Assembly (NCBI RefSeq): GCF_000172415.1
Contig: NZ_ABLD01000012.1
Span: 114,819 to 178,818, forward strand
Reading direction: 5' to 3'
DNA from: Paraburkholderia graminis C4D1M
GTDB lineage: Bacteria > Pseudomonadota > Gammaproteobacteria > Burkholderiales > Burkholderiaceae
DNA: 64,000 nt
The position numbers and the translations under genes were made by a program. Shown in pieces: positions 46,111-54,317 of this stretch. Position 1 is the first letter of the stretch. The number at the start of each line of letters is the position of its first letter. A model generated the notes under the pieces. It saw only the letters and a list, made by a program, of their open reading frames with translations, was not told the origin of the DNA and did not search any database.

Positions 46111-47769
46111 ATGGATATTAAACGCACCGTCCTATGGGTCATCTTCTTCATGTCAGCGGTCATGCTGTTCGACAACTGGCAACGCGACCACGGACGCCCG
46201 TCGATGTTCTTCCCGAGCGCCACGCCGACCAAGACGGCCGGCAGCGCCGCACCGGGAACCACGACGCCGGGAACCCAGCCCGCCGATTTGCCGGCCACCA
46301 ACGCAGCCGCGCCGGCCAACACGCCGGCCGCCACGCAATCGCAGCTCGTCAAGTTCAGCACCGACGTCTATAGCGGCGAAATCGACACGCGCGGCGGCAC
46401 GCTGTCGAAGCTGTCGCTCGTCAAGCAAGGCGACGGCAAGCAGCCGGATCTCGTCATCACGCTGTTCGACCGCGCGGGCAATCACACGTACCTCGCGCGC
46501 ACGGGCCTGCTCGGCGGCGATTTCCCGAATCACAACGACATCTACACGCTGATGCCGAATCAGCAGACCGAGCTGAAGGGCGATCAGAAATCGTTCAGCC
46601 TGAGCTTCGAGTCGCCGGTCAAGGGTGGGCTGAAGGTCATCAAGACCTACACGTTCACGCGCGGCAGCTACGTGATCGGCGTCGACACGAAGATTCAGAA
46701 CGTCGGCACCGCGCCGGTCAGCCCGTCGGTGTACATGGAACTGGTGCGCGACGACCAGCCGGTCGAAACGCCGCGCTTCTCGCACACGTTCATCGGCCCG
46801 GCTGTCTACACCGAACAGAATCACTTCCAGAAGATGACGTTCGGCGACATCGACAAGAACAAGGAAGACTACGCAAAGCAGGCCGACAACGGCTGGATCG
46901 CGATGGTGCAGCATTACTTCGCGTCGGCGTGGATTCCGCAGCAGGGCGTTAAGCGCGACATCTACGTCGAGAAGATCGATCCGGCGCTGTATCGCGTCGG
47001 CGTGAAGCAGCCGGTCGCGGCCATCGCGCCGGGCCAGACCGTGGACGTTTCCGCACGTCTTTTCGCCGGTCCCGAAGAAGAGCGCATGCTCGAAGGCATC
47101 GCGCCGGGCCTCGAACTGGTGAAGGACTACGGCTGGGTGACGATCATCGCGAAGCCGCTGTTCTGGCTGCTCGAGAAGATCCACAGCTATGTCGGCAACT
47201 GGGGCTGGGCAATCGTGTTGCTCACGCTGCTGATCAAGGCGGTGTTTTTCCCGCTGTCGGCCGCGAGCTACAAGTCGATGGCGCGCATGAAGGCGATCAC
47301 GCCGCGCATGCAGGCGCTGCGCGAACGCTTCAAGGGCGATCCGCAGAAGATGAACGCCGCGCTCATGGAGCTGTACAAGACCGAGAAGGTGAATCCGTTC
47401 GGCGGCTGTCTGCCGGTCGTGATCCAGATTCCGGTGTTCATTTCGCTGTACTGGGTGCTGCTGTCGTCGGTGGAAATGCGCGGCGCGCCGTGGGTTCTGT
47501 GGATTCACGATCTGTCGCAACAAGACCCGTACTTCATCCTGCCGGTGTTGATGGCCGTCTCGATGTTCCTGCAGACGAAGCTGAACCCGACGCCGCCCGA
47601 TCCGGTTCAAGCCAAGATGATGATGTTCATGCCGATCGCGTTCTCGGTCATGTTCTTCTTCTTCCCGGCGGGTCTCGTGCTGTACTACGTGGTGAACAAC
47701 GTGCTGTCGATCGCGCAGCAGTACTACATCACGCGCATGATGGGTCAGTCGAAGGCAAAGCCGGCCTGA
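46111..47769 (+). CDS. yidC: Membrane protein insertase YidC
   Basis: A 552-residue YidC of the Gram-negative type: an N-terminal membrane anchor (VLWVIFFMSAVMLFDNW), an Ala/Pro/Thr-rich linker, a large periplasmic domain (to about 340), then the conserved five-helix core with WGWAIVLLTLLIKAVFFPLS, FGGCLPVVIQIPVFISLYW and a final FFPAGLVLYYVVNN. It inserts and folds inner-membrane proteins alone or with SecYEG. A strong terminator follows. Confidence 0.98.
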   Translation: MDIKRTVLWVIFFMSAVMLFDNWQRDHGRPSMFFPSATPTKTAGSAAPGTTTPGTQPADLPATNAAAPANTPAATQSQLVKFSTDVYSGEIDTRGGTLSKLSLVKQGDGKQPDLVITLFDRAGNHTYLARTGLLGGDFPNHNDIYTLMPNQQTELKGDQKSFSLSFESPVKGGLKVIKTYTFTRGSYVIGVDTKIQNVGTAPVSPSVYMELVRDDQPVETPRFSHTFIGPAVYTEQNHFQKMTFGDIDKNKEDYAKQADNGWIAMVQHYFASAWIPQQGVKRDIYVEKIDPALYRVGVKQPVAAIAPGQTVDVSARLFAGPEEERMLEGIAPGLELVKDYGWVTIIAKPLFWLLEKIHSYVGNWGWAIVLLTLLIKAVFFPLSAASYKSMARMKAITPRMQALRERFKGDPQKMNAALMELYKTEKVNPFGGCLPVVIQIPVFISLYWVLLSSVEMRGAPWVLWIHDLSQQDPYFILPVLMAVSMFLQTKLNPTPPDPVQAKMMMFMPIAFSVMFFFFPAGLVLYYVVNNVLSIAQQYYITRMMGQSKAKPA

Positions 47770-47810
47770 CGCCGGTCTGAAAAGACGCAGCAAACGTAGC
47801 CGCAAAAACG

Positions 47811-47847
47811 AAGCCGCCCGGTTCAACGAACCGGGCGGCTTTTTTCA
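47811..47847 (+). terminator. Intrinsic terminator after yidC
   Basis: AAGCCGCCCGGTTC-AAC-GAACCGGGCGGCTT followed by TTTT: a perfect 14-bp stem with T-run, 40 bp after the yidC stop. It can also terminate the convergent XRE gene. Confidence 0.9.
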
Positions 47848-47878
47848 TGGACGCATGCGTGCGCATGAGACGTGTCCG

Positions 47879-48286
47879 CTACTCTTCTTCGTTATCCTCA
47901 CCGTAGAAGCGCACAATCATTTCCTCGACGAGAAAGCGGTCCTTCGGCGTCAGCGACTGAATCTTGGAAGCGAGTTCAATGATTTCCGGCGATGGCGGAT
48001 ACTTCTCGCCGCGCGCCATGGGTCTGGCGCTCGCACCGGGCGAAGGTCCATAGTGGAGCCAATGCTCTTTCACGTTCAACCACTCGGCCAGCGTGCGTAA
48101 CTTGTCCGGCTTCGGAATGGTCGTGCCCGTCAGCCACTTGTGCGCGGTTTGCGGCGTGACCGGACGATCGCCGCGATAGCGAAGGTTGAATTGCTCGGCG
48201 AGTTTGGTCCCGCCGCGAATTTTCAGCGGCTCCAGGCTGTCCTTCAGCCTCTTGGCGAAGGCGGCTTTTTCTTTTGGGGTTGGCAT
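47879..48286 (-). CDS. XRE-type transcriptional regulator
   Basis: 135 residues from ATG 48286 (MPTPKEKAAF). The HTH spans roughly LKIRGGTKLAEQFNLRYRG and VTPQTAHKWLTGTTIPKPDK, followed by the WLNVKEHWLHYG segment typical of phage-CI-like repressors of beta-proteobacteria; the acidic C-terminus is short and has no peptidase domain. The operator and target are unknown. Divergent from mnmE, across a region with a perfect FNR-type site. Confidence 0.85.
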   Translation of the reverse strand: MPTPKEKAAFAKRLKDSLEPLKIRGGTKLAEQFNLRYRGDRPVTPQTAHKWLTGTTIPKPDKLRTLAEWLNVKEHWLHYGPSPGASARPMARGEKYPPSPEIIELASKIQSLTPKDRFLVEEMIVRFYGEDNEEE

Positions 48287-48502
48287 GGGCCAGATTGTGC
48301 AATTCAGCGTCCTCCCCGTTGACAACCAAACAAGTTCATGTTTAGCGTATTTGAGATACTTTTAGCTTGACGCGCCCAAGGCATCGGCAGTTCGGCGCGA
48401 TGTCAAAATTTGCGAATTTTCCATGCTCGGCTTGAGTTCGTGCGATTCGCGTATCGCGTCGAATGTGTGGATTTGTCCTAATGCCGCAGTAACAATCCTA
48501 GC

Positions 48503-48516
48503 TTGATTAAGATCAA
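48503..48516. promoter_or_regulatory. Perfect FNR/ANR box TTGAT-N4-ATCAA
   Basis: TTGATTAAGATCAA matches the FNR consensus at every defined position. It lies 155 bp upstream of mnmE and 216 bp upstream of the XRE regulator start. An FNR-type (anaerobic) activator or repressor may act here. Confidence 0.6.
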
Positions 48517-48671
48517 TCTTACGCGGGGCAAAAAAAGCGCGCGCGGCGACCGGTAGGCGACCAACAGGCGGCTCCTCGGCAGGCTTGCCGCAGGCCCCGC
48601 GTTACAATGCCCAGCGCCGCGCAGCTGTGCGCGCCGCCCTCCCCGTTCTCCGATTTCGCCGCCCTTCTCTC

Positions 48672-50066
48672 ATGCTGACCACCGACTCCGATCCCATCGT
48701 TGCCATTGCCACCGCGCCCGGCCGTGGAGGCATCGGCGTCGTGCGAATCTCGTTCGGGCGCGCGGGCGATGCTGCCGCGCAGCCGCTGATGCAGGCGCTC
48801 ACCGGCCAGGCGCTTGCGCCCCGCCACGCGAGCTACGTGCCTTTTCTCGACGACAACGGCAACCCGCTCGATCGCGGCATCGCGCTGTACTTTCCCGCGC
48901 CGCATTCGTACACCGGCGAGCACGTGCTCGAGTTGCAAGGTCACGGCGGCCCGGTCGTGCTGCAACTGGCGCTGCAACGCTGCATCGACGCCGGGCGCGC
49001 GTTCGGTCTGCGGCTTGCCGAGCCCGGCGAATTCACGCGCCGCGCGTTTCTGAACGACAAGCTCGATCTCGCGCAGGCCGAGGCCGTCGCCGACCTGATC
49101 GAGGCAAGCACGGAGGCCGCCGCGCGCTCGGCGGGCCGTTCGCTCGACGGCGCGTTCTCGCGCGACATCCACGCTCTGGTCGAAGAAGTGATCACGCTGC
49201 GCATGCTGGTCGAGGCCACGCTCGACTTCCCCGAAGAAGAGATCGACTTCCTCGAGGCCGCCGACGCCCGCGGCAAGCTCGCTCGCATTCGCGAGCGCCT
49301 CGCGAGTGTGCTCGCCGAGGCGCGGCAAGGTGCGCTGCTGCGCGAGGGGCTTTCAGTGGTGCTTGCGGGGCAACCGAATGTCGGCAAATCGTCGCTATTG
49401 AATGCGCTGGCGGGCGCCGAGCTCGCCATCGTCACGCCGATTGCGGGCACCACGCGCGACAAGGTCGCGCAGACCATCCAGATCGAAGGCATTCCGCTTC
49501 ATGTGATCGACACCGCCGGCCTGCGCGATACCGAAGACGAGGTCGAGAAGATCGGCATTGCGCGCACCTGGAGCGAGATCGAGCGCGCGGACGTGGTGCT
49601 TCATCTGCTCGATGCACGCACCGGCATGACCGCCGAGGATGAAACCATCGCAAAGCGCTTTCCCTCGGGCGTGCCAGTCGTGCGCGTGCTGAACAAGACG
49701 GATCTGGTTGGCTTGCCGCCGCACACGCGCGCGCTCGACGCCGACCTTGAACTCAGCGAAGTCCGGCTGTCGGCGAAACAGGGCGACGGCGTGAGCCTTT
49801 TGCGTGATGAGTTGCTGCGCATCGCCGGCTGGCAGGCGGGCGCCGAGAGCGTCTACCTTGCGCGCGAGCGTCACCTGATCGCGTTGCGCGCGGCGCAGGA
49901 ACACCTGGCGACGGCCGCCGCCCATGCCGATCAGAACTCGCAGGCACTGGATCTGTTCGCCGAGGAACTGCGGCTCGCGCAGGATCAGCTCAATTCGATT
50001 ACCGGCGAGTTCAGTTCGGATGATCTGCTGGGAGTGATTTTTAGCAGGTTCTGTATTGGCAAGTGA
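48672..50066 (+). CDS. mnmE: tRNA modification GTPase MnmE (TrmE)
   Basis: A 464-residue MnmE. The N-terminal folate-binding domain begins IVAIATAPGRGGIGVVRIS; the G domain has GQPNVGKSSLLNAL (P loop), GTTRDK, DTAGLR and NKTDLV; the C-terminus ends FCIGK with the catalytic Cys. With MnmG it forms cmnm5U at the wobble base of tRNAs. ATG 48672 gives the typical N-terminus. Confidence 0.97.
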   Translation: MLTTDSDPIVAIATAPGRGGIGVVRISFGRAGDAAAQPLMQALTGQALAPRHASYVPFLDDNGNPLDRGIALYFPAPHSYTGEHVLELQGHGGPVVLQLALQRCIDAGRAFGLRLAEPGEFTRRAFLNDKLDLAQAEAVADLIEASTEAAARSAGRSLDGAFSRDIHALVEEVITLRMLVEATLDFPEEEIDFLEAADARGKLARIRERLASVLAEARQGALLREGLSVVLAGQPNVGKSSLLNALAGAELAIVTPIAGTTRDKVAQTIQIEGIPLHVIDTAGLRDTEDEVEKIGIARTWSEIERADVVLHLLDARTGMTAEDETIAKRFPSGVPVVRVLNKTDLVGLPPHTRALDADLELSEVRLSAKQGDGVSLLRDELLRIAGWQAGAESVYLARERHLIALRAAQEHLATAAAHADQNSQALDLFAEELRLAQDQLNSITGEFSSDDLLGVIFSRFCIGK

Positions 50067-50237
50067 AGCCGAAGTCGAATGCACCTATAGAGGCACTGTA
50101 AACGGCGGCGCACGAGGGAACTCCGCCATTGCGAGCCAAGCGCGCCAGCCGCGTTTGTAGACCATCAGTGCCGCGATTACTTGGTACACAGCACCAAACA
50201 GTTTAAACTCGCGCTGTCGCCTCTCAGCCCTCCGAGC

Positions 50238-51449
50238 ATGCCCCGCCGAGCCGTTCCCCTCACCGAATCCCAAGTGCGCGGGCTCGAACCGCGCGCCGCC
50301 CGCTACAGCCTCGCCGACGGCAACGGCCTCGTGATCGAAGTGATGACCACAGGCACCAAAGTCTGGCGCTTTCGCTATTCGCTGAACGGCAAGCGCCAGC
50401 CGCTCGCCACCATCGGCGATTACCGGATGATTTCGCTGCGCGTCGCGCGAGCCAAGGCGCAAAAGTATGCGGAACTGGTCGCGCAAGGCATTTCGCCGGT
50501 CGCCACTGCGCGCCGCGATCGCGGCGCCGAAGCGAAAGCGGAGCTCTTGCGCGAAGCTGCAGAACTCTACATGGCGACCGAAATGGCGGGCAAATCGGAC
50601 GAATATCGCCGCACCACGCGTCGCGCGCTCGACAAAGACGTGCTGCCCGCAATCGGCGGCCTGCCGGTGAAGGCCGTCACCGCGGAGCACGTCGTCGCCA
50701 TCTGCGACAGGATCAAAAGCCGCGGTTCGCCCAAAATGGCGCTGCATACCCGCAACGTCGTCAAGCGCCTGTACGAGTATCTGATCGCGCGTCAGCTCGC
50801 GACGGCCAACCCGGCGGAAGTCGTGCCGGCGCGCTCCATCGCGACTTTCGAGAGCCGCACGCGCGTGCTGTCCGGCGACGAAATCGGCGCCATGCTGCAT
50901 TCGATCGAAACATCGAGCATCCGCCGGCCGCTCAAAATCGCGCTGCATCTGCTCGTGCTGACGATGGTCCGCAAATCCGACCTGGTGGAATCGACGTGGG
51001 ACGAGTTCGACCTCGATAAAGCGCTGTGGCGCATCGGCGCCGCGCGCCTGAAGAAGGACGCCGATCAGCTCGTCTACCTGCCGCAGCAAGCGGTGACGAT
51101 GCTGCGCGAACTGCATCGCACGCGGGCGAGCGCCACGTTCGTCTTTCCGAGCGTGAGGGGCGACGACCGGCCGATCGCGAAGAGCACGCTGAACCAGGCC
51201 GTGAAGGCGCTCGGCCTCGACGTCGAGCATTTCGTTCTGCACGACTTCCGGCGAACAGCGGCCGCACATCTGCGGGAGATGACGGAGCACGCGCAAACGG
51301 ACAAAACTTCAGCGAAAACGCGACAAAGCGCGTCACGCGAGGACAGCTCACGCGATGCCGCGGAACAGCGGCAAATCGCACAGCGTTGGGCAGACTTTGT
51401 CGACGCCCAGCTTGACGCAGCGCGGCAAAGCGCGAGCCGCACGGGCTAA
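50238..51449 (+). CDS. Tyrosine-recombinase/integrase homologue lacking the catalytic Tyr
   Basis: A 403-residue P4-integrase-like protein from ATG 50238. An N-terminal DUF4102-like part (LTESQVRGLEP, YSLADGNGLVIEV, WRFRYSLNGKRQ, IGDYRMISL) is followed by a core-binding region and a catalytic domain with TMVRKSDLVESTWDEFDL (first Arg) and VLHDFRRTAAAHLREM (HxxR). The expected H-x-x-x-Y segment is replaced by a short Thr/Ser/Asp-rich stretch without Tyr, before the normal tail RWADFVDAQLDAA. It is probably inactive as a recombinase. It lies 171 bp after mnmE. Confidence 0.8.
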   Translation: MPRRAVPLTESQVRGLEPRAARYSLADGNGLVIEVMTTGTKVWRFRYSLNGKRQPLATIGDYRMISLRVARAKAQKYAELVAQGISPVATARRDRGAEAKAELLREAAELYMATEMAGKSDEYRRTTRRALDKDVLPAIGGLPVKAVTAEHVVAICDRIKSRGSPKMALHTRNVVKRLYEYLIARQLATANPAEVVPARSIATFESRTRVLSGDEIGAMLHSIETSSIRRPLKIALHLLVLTMVRKSDLVESTWDEFDLDKALWRIGAARLKKDADQLVYLPQQAVTMLRELHRTRASATFVFPSVRGDDRPIAKSTLNQAVKALGLDVEHFVLHDFRRTAAAHLREMTEHAQTDKTSAKTRQSASREDSSRDAAEQRQIAQRWADFVDAQLDAARQSASRTG

Positions 51450-51692
51450 CGAACGCCGCAGCGCCACGCGCGGACATGCAGTGGTCGCAAGCCCTCATTT
51501 TAGGTACACAGCGCCACCACGCCACGCGGTAACGCGTTGTCCGTAAGGAGAAACCGTGTGCGTTCATCAGGTTACTAAAACACTGCTCCGAGCCGCGAAG
51601 CACCCTGGCGGCCATAGCGTCACGCGGCACTTTTCTCCTGCAATTGATCGCCTACACTGGAGCAACGATGCAACCTTTCCAAGGAGGCTGCC

Positions 51693-51854
51693 ATGTCCGA
51701 ATCGTTGATCGCTTACCTGCTTGGGCCTACCGTGATGCTGCTGGTCGGCGCGGCAATCTGGGCGACGTCCCGCTATTTCCACAAGGCGGAGCCACCCAGG
51801 CTTGAGCGCTGGCTCGATACGCATTACGCGGAGTGGCTGCATCACAGGCACTGA
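51693..51854 (+). CDS. Small single-span membrane protein
   Basis: 53 residues: MSESLIAYLLGPTVMLLVGA followed by AIWATSRYFHKAEPP. One hydrophobic helix near the N-terminus and a charged, Trp/His-rich tail. AAGGAGG lies 6-7 bp before ATG 51693, a very strong site, so it is probably expressed. The function is unknown. Confidence 0.65.
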   Translation: MSESLIAYLLGPTVMLLVGAAIWATSRYFHKAEPPRLERWLDTHYAEWLHHRH

Positions 51855-51894
51855 CTCGTAACGCCACGTAGCGCCACGCGGCGCTCAAAATGAA

Positions 51895-51924
51895 AAAGGC
51901 CGTCGCAGTGTGGCGACGGCCTTT
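51895..51924. terminator. Bidirectional intrinsic terminator
   Basis: AAAGGCCGTCGC-AGTGTG-GCGACGGCCTTT: a 12-bp stem including A/T pairs. It serves the small membrane-protein gene on the plus strand and the convergent exported-protein gene on the minus strand. Confidence 0.8.
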
Positions 51925-51959
51925 CTGTCTGCGGCGCGCGGTCATGGCGCGACTACGAG

Positions 51960-52292
51960 CTACCACCTAGGGTCCGCATACTCGTATTGCCGCGGCTGCG
52001 CTCCGCATGCCACATACGCGCGCTGGTACTGGTCGTAGCAGTAGCCCGGCGGCGGGCCGTCGTAGGCCGGCGCCGGCTGATACACCGGCTGCGCGTAAAC
52101 CGGCTGCGCATAGACAGGCTGCTGATAAGCCACCGCCGGCGCCGGATTCAATACCGACGTCACCACCGCGCCGAGCACGGCGCCGCCGATCAGCGCACCG
52201 ACCAGATCGCCGCCGTCATGGCCATGAGCCGACGCTTGTCCCGCGACGCTCAGGCTGCCCACCATCATCAAAGCCACTGCTAACTTTTTCAT
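51960..52292 (-). CDS. Exported glycine-zipper, Tyr/Pro-repeat protein
   Basis: 110 residues from ATG 52292. A signal peptide (MKKLAVALMMVGSLSVAGQA, cleavage likely after ASA) is followed by a glycine-zipper-like helix (GGDLVGALIGGAVLGAVV) and a repeat QPVYAQPVYAQPVYQP, with two Cys near the end. Probably a periplasmic or outer-membrane-associated protein of unknown role. Confidence 0.75.
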   Translation of the reverse strand: MKKLAVALMMVGSLSVAGQASAHGHDGGDLVGALIGGAVLGAVVTSVLNPAPAVAYQQPVYAQPVYAQPVYQPAPAYDGPPPGYCYDQYQRAYVACGAQPRQYEYADPRW

Positions 52293-52533
52293 TTTTCGCT
52301 CCCGCCGTTGAGGCATGGAACGGATTGTCGGCGAGCCGCACGGAAATAGATGCTGCAAGTGGTAACGACACATTACCTGTGTAACTTCGATCCGTGCCTG
52401 TCGGTACGCGCCAAGCAGCGCGGGGAATGTCGCGAACGCGGTCGAAAATCGAACTGACGCCGATCTGGCGGACAATAGGCGCGAATGCCCTGCCCGCACC
52501 CAATCTGCAATGATCGATATGGAGAAAAAAGCG

Positions 52534-52959
52534 ATGACCTACGACGACAGCAACCCGTTCGCGAAGATTCTGCGTGGCGAACTACCGTGCATCAAGGTCG
52601 CGGAAACGGATGCGGCGCTCGCCTTCATGGATCTGATGCCGCAAGCCGACGGCCATCTGCTCGTCGTGCCGAAGGAAGCCGCCGCGGAAATCTTCGATCT
52701 CTCGGACGCGGCGACGGTCGCGTGCATCCGCATGACGCAAAAGCTGGCCATCGCCGTGCGTGCGGCGTTGCGTCCGGATGGCGTGTTCATCGGCCAGTTC
52801 AACGGCGCGGCAGCCGGTCAGACGGTGCCGCATGTGCACTTCCACGTGATTCCGCGTTGGGAAGGACAGCCGTTACGCATGCATGCACGCGACATGGCCG
52901 ACGCCGACACGCTCGAAGCGCTCGCCAAACGCATTCGCGCGCATTGGCGCGCGGACTGA
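52534..52959 (+). CDS. HIT-family (histidine triad) protein
   Basis: A 141-residue HIT protein. The catalytic triad motif HVHFHV is near residue 100, preceded by NGAAAGQTVPH, and the N-terminal NPFAKILRGELPCIKV is typical of the Hit/Hint nucleotide hydrolase branch. I set the start at ATG 52534, with GGAGAAAAAAGC upstream, rather than ATG 52510. Likely a purine-nucleotide phosphoramidase or Ap4A-type hydrolase; the substrate is unknown. Confidence 0.9.
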   Translation: MTYDDSNPFAKILRGELPCIKVAETDAALAFMDLMPQADGHLLVVPKEAAAEIFDLSDAATVACIRMTQKLAIAVRAALRPDGVFIGQFNGAAAGQTVPHVHFHVIPRWEGQPLRMHARDMADADTLEALAKRIRAHWRAD

Positions 52960-53023
52960 CGAACTGCGCTTGCGCATTCGAGTACGACGCCGCTGCACCG
53001 TCATCGCCCTAGACGAACACCGC

Positions 53024-53236
53024 TTATAGCCGATGCCGCGAACGACGCAGCGGATGACGCCAGTCGAGCCGCCGCGGCTTCGCGTGCATGGGTCGCATGT
53101 CGTGCAGATGCCGGTGTTCCTGCCACAATTCGTCGGAGAAAAGAAACGCGACGATGAGGAGCGGAAGGACGAGAAAAACGCCCAGTATCAGGTTCTCGAT
53201 CACGGTGGCCTCCGTTTGCACGAGCATCGAATTCAT
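53024..53236 (-). CDS. Small membrane protein
   Basis: About 70 residues from ATG 53236 (or 61-67 from internal starts at 53227 and later). One strong hydrophobic helix, LILGVFLVLPLLIVAFLF, then a basic tail with HRHLHDMRPMH. No family name recognised. Convergent with the HIT gene (64 bp between the stops). Confidence 0.55.
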   Translation of the reverse strand: MNSMLVQTEATVIENLILGVFLVLPLLIVAFLFSDELWQEHRHLHDMRPMHAKPRRLDWRHPLRRSRHRL

Positions 53237-53703
53237 TTTAGAGCAGCGCACGTACCTGCGCTGCCGGCCACCGCGCATTAACTCTGGCGCATAACGCGCG
53301 ACGTCGCCTGGCATCGTTTATCTTCTGCACGTGCACCGTTATTTCCCAATTTCGACGCGAGTAAACAAATGACTTTGTGTGCAATGCACCAAGCGCATTC
53401 CCGCTTGTAGTAATTCGCTTAAATCGAATATCGCGTTTACGCTAATGCCGCATCGCAAAGCTTTACTGGTTAAAGCGCTGCACGATATAAGTCGCTTAGG
53501 TATCCGTCGTATTTCAACTGGTTTGCCGCGCTGCCTAAGGCTTAAGCACATGCGGCGCGCGGTGCGACAATTCGCCACTGTTGCAACCGCACACAAGATG
53601 TGCTTGTTGTTCTGCCCAGTTCTCCTAGAGTGCAAGGTGCGGGTTAGACGATGGAGTTAAACACATAGCTAACCTGAGCATTTGGCCCGCACCGGAGGAA
53701 CCT
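53237..53703. other. Intergenic region upstream of the exported protein gene
   Basis: 467 bp, lower in GC than its flanks, with no open frame that looks like a gene. It must contain the promoters of the divergent small membrane protein and of the exported protein at 53704. I see no defined operator or RNA. Confidence 0.45.
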
Positions 53704-54042
53704 ATGAAAGCTCGACTCGCCCTTGTTTTCGCCATTGCAAGTCTGGCTGCCGCAACCGTTCAGGCGCAAGACGCCGTGATCAAGCCGCAGCAAACCATTC
53801 AGTTCAAGGCCAACGCGTACGGTTGTCTGTCGAAAGACAAGCTCGACGCCGTCAGTCAGCACGCGCAAGCCGGCGAACAGCAGAAAATGCAGGAGTTCTT
53901 CTCCGGATATCAATGCGTTTCCACGCCGGAGAATTCGAGCTTCCGCGTCGTGCGCGTTGTCGGCCACGATTTCGAATTCGTGAATGCAGGCAATAGCGAC
54001 ACGCAAGGCCTCTGGGCGAACGATCGATTCATCAAGCAGTAA
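53704..54042 (+). CDS. Exported hypothetical protein with Cys pair
   Basis: 112 residues. A signal peptide (MKARLALVFAIASLAAATVQA, cut after AQA) leads to a small periplasmic domain with two Cys (GCLSKD and YQCVSTP) that could form a disulphide. GGAGGAACCT precedes ATG 53704. The function is unknown. A strong terminator follows about 110 bp later. Confidence 0.75.
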   Translation: MKARLALVFAIASLAAATVQAQDAVIKPQQTIQFKANAYGCLSKDKLDAVSQHAQAGEQQKMQEFFSGYQCVSTPENSSFRVVRVVGHDFEFVNAGNSDTQGLWANDRFIKQ

Positions 54043-54153
54043 TTTGCAGCACGCCAGTATGCGGACGTTCCGGTAAAACGCCGGAACGCAATTGGCTTAA
54101 GCAAATTCTCTGGCTTTAAACGCCGGAGACGCTGAGCTTGCGATTAAAAAACC

Positions 54154-54194
54154 CCGGTTGGACATTTCGAGTGTCCAACCGGTTTTTTTTTTTT
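54154..54194 (+). terminator. Intrinsic terminator between convergent genes
   Basis: CCGGTTGGACA-TTTCGAG-TGTCCAACCGG, a perfect 11-bp stem, followed by 12 T residues. Ends transcription of the exported-protein gene. Confidence 0.92.
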
Positions 54195-54317
54195 GCGCGG
54201 AACGATTTACGCAGAGCGCGAAAAAAAGCCGATGCGGCATGTCGATCCGCATCGGCAGTACGCCTTCTCGCAAAGCGCAGGAACAACCGTTTATCTCGTC
54301 GGAATCGCTCGCGACGT

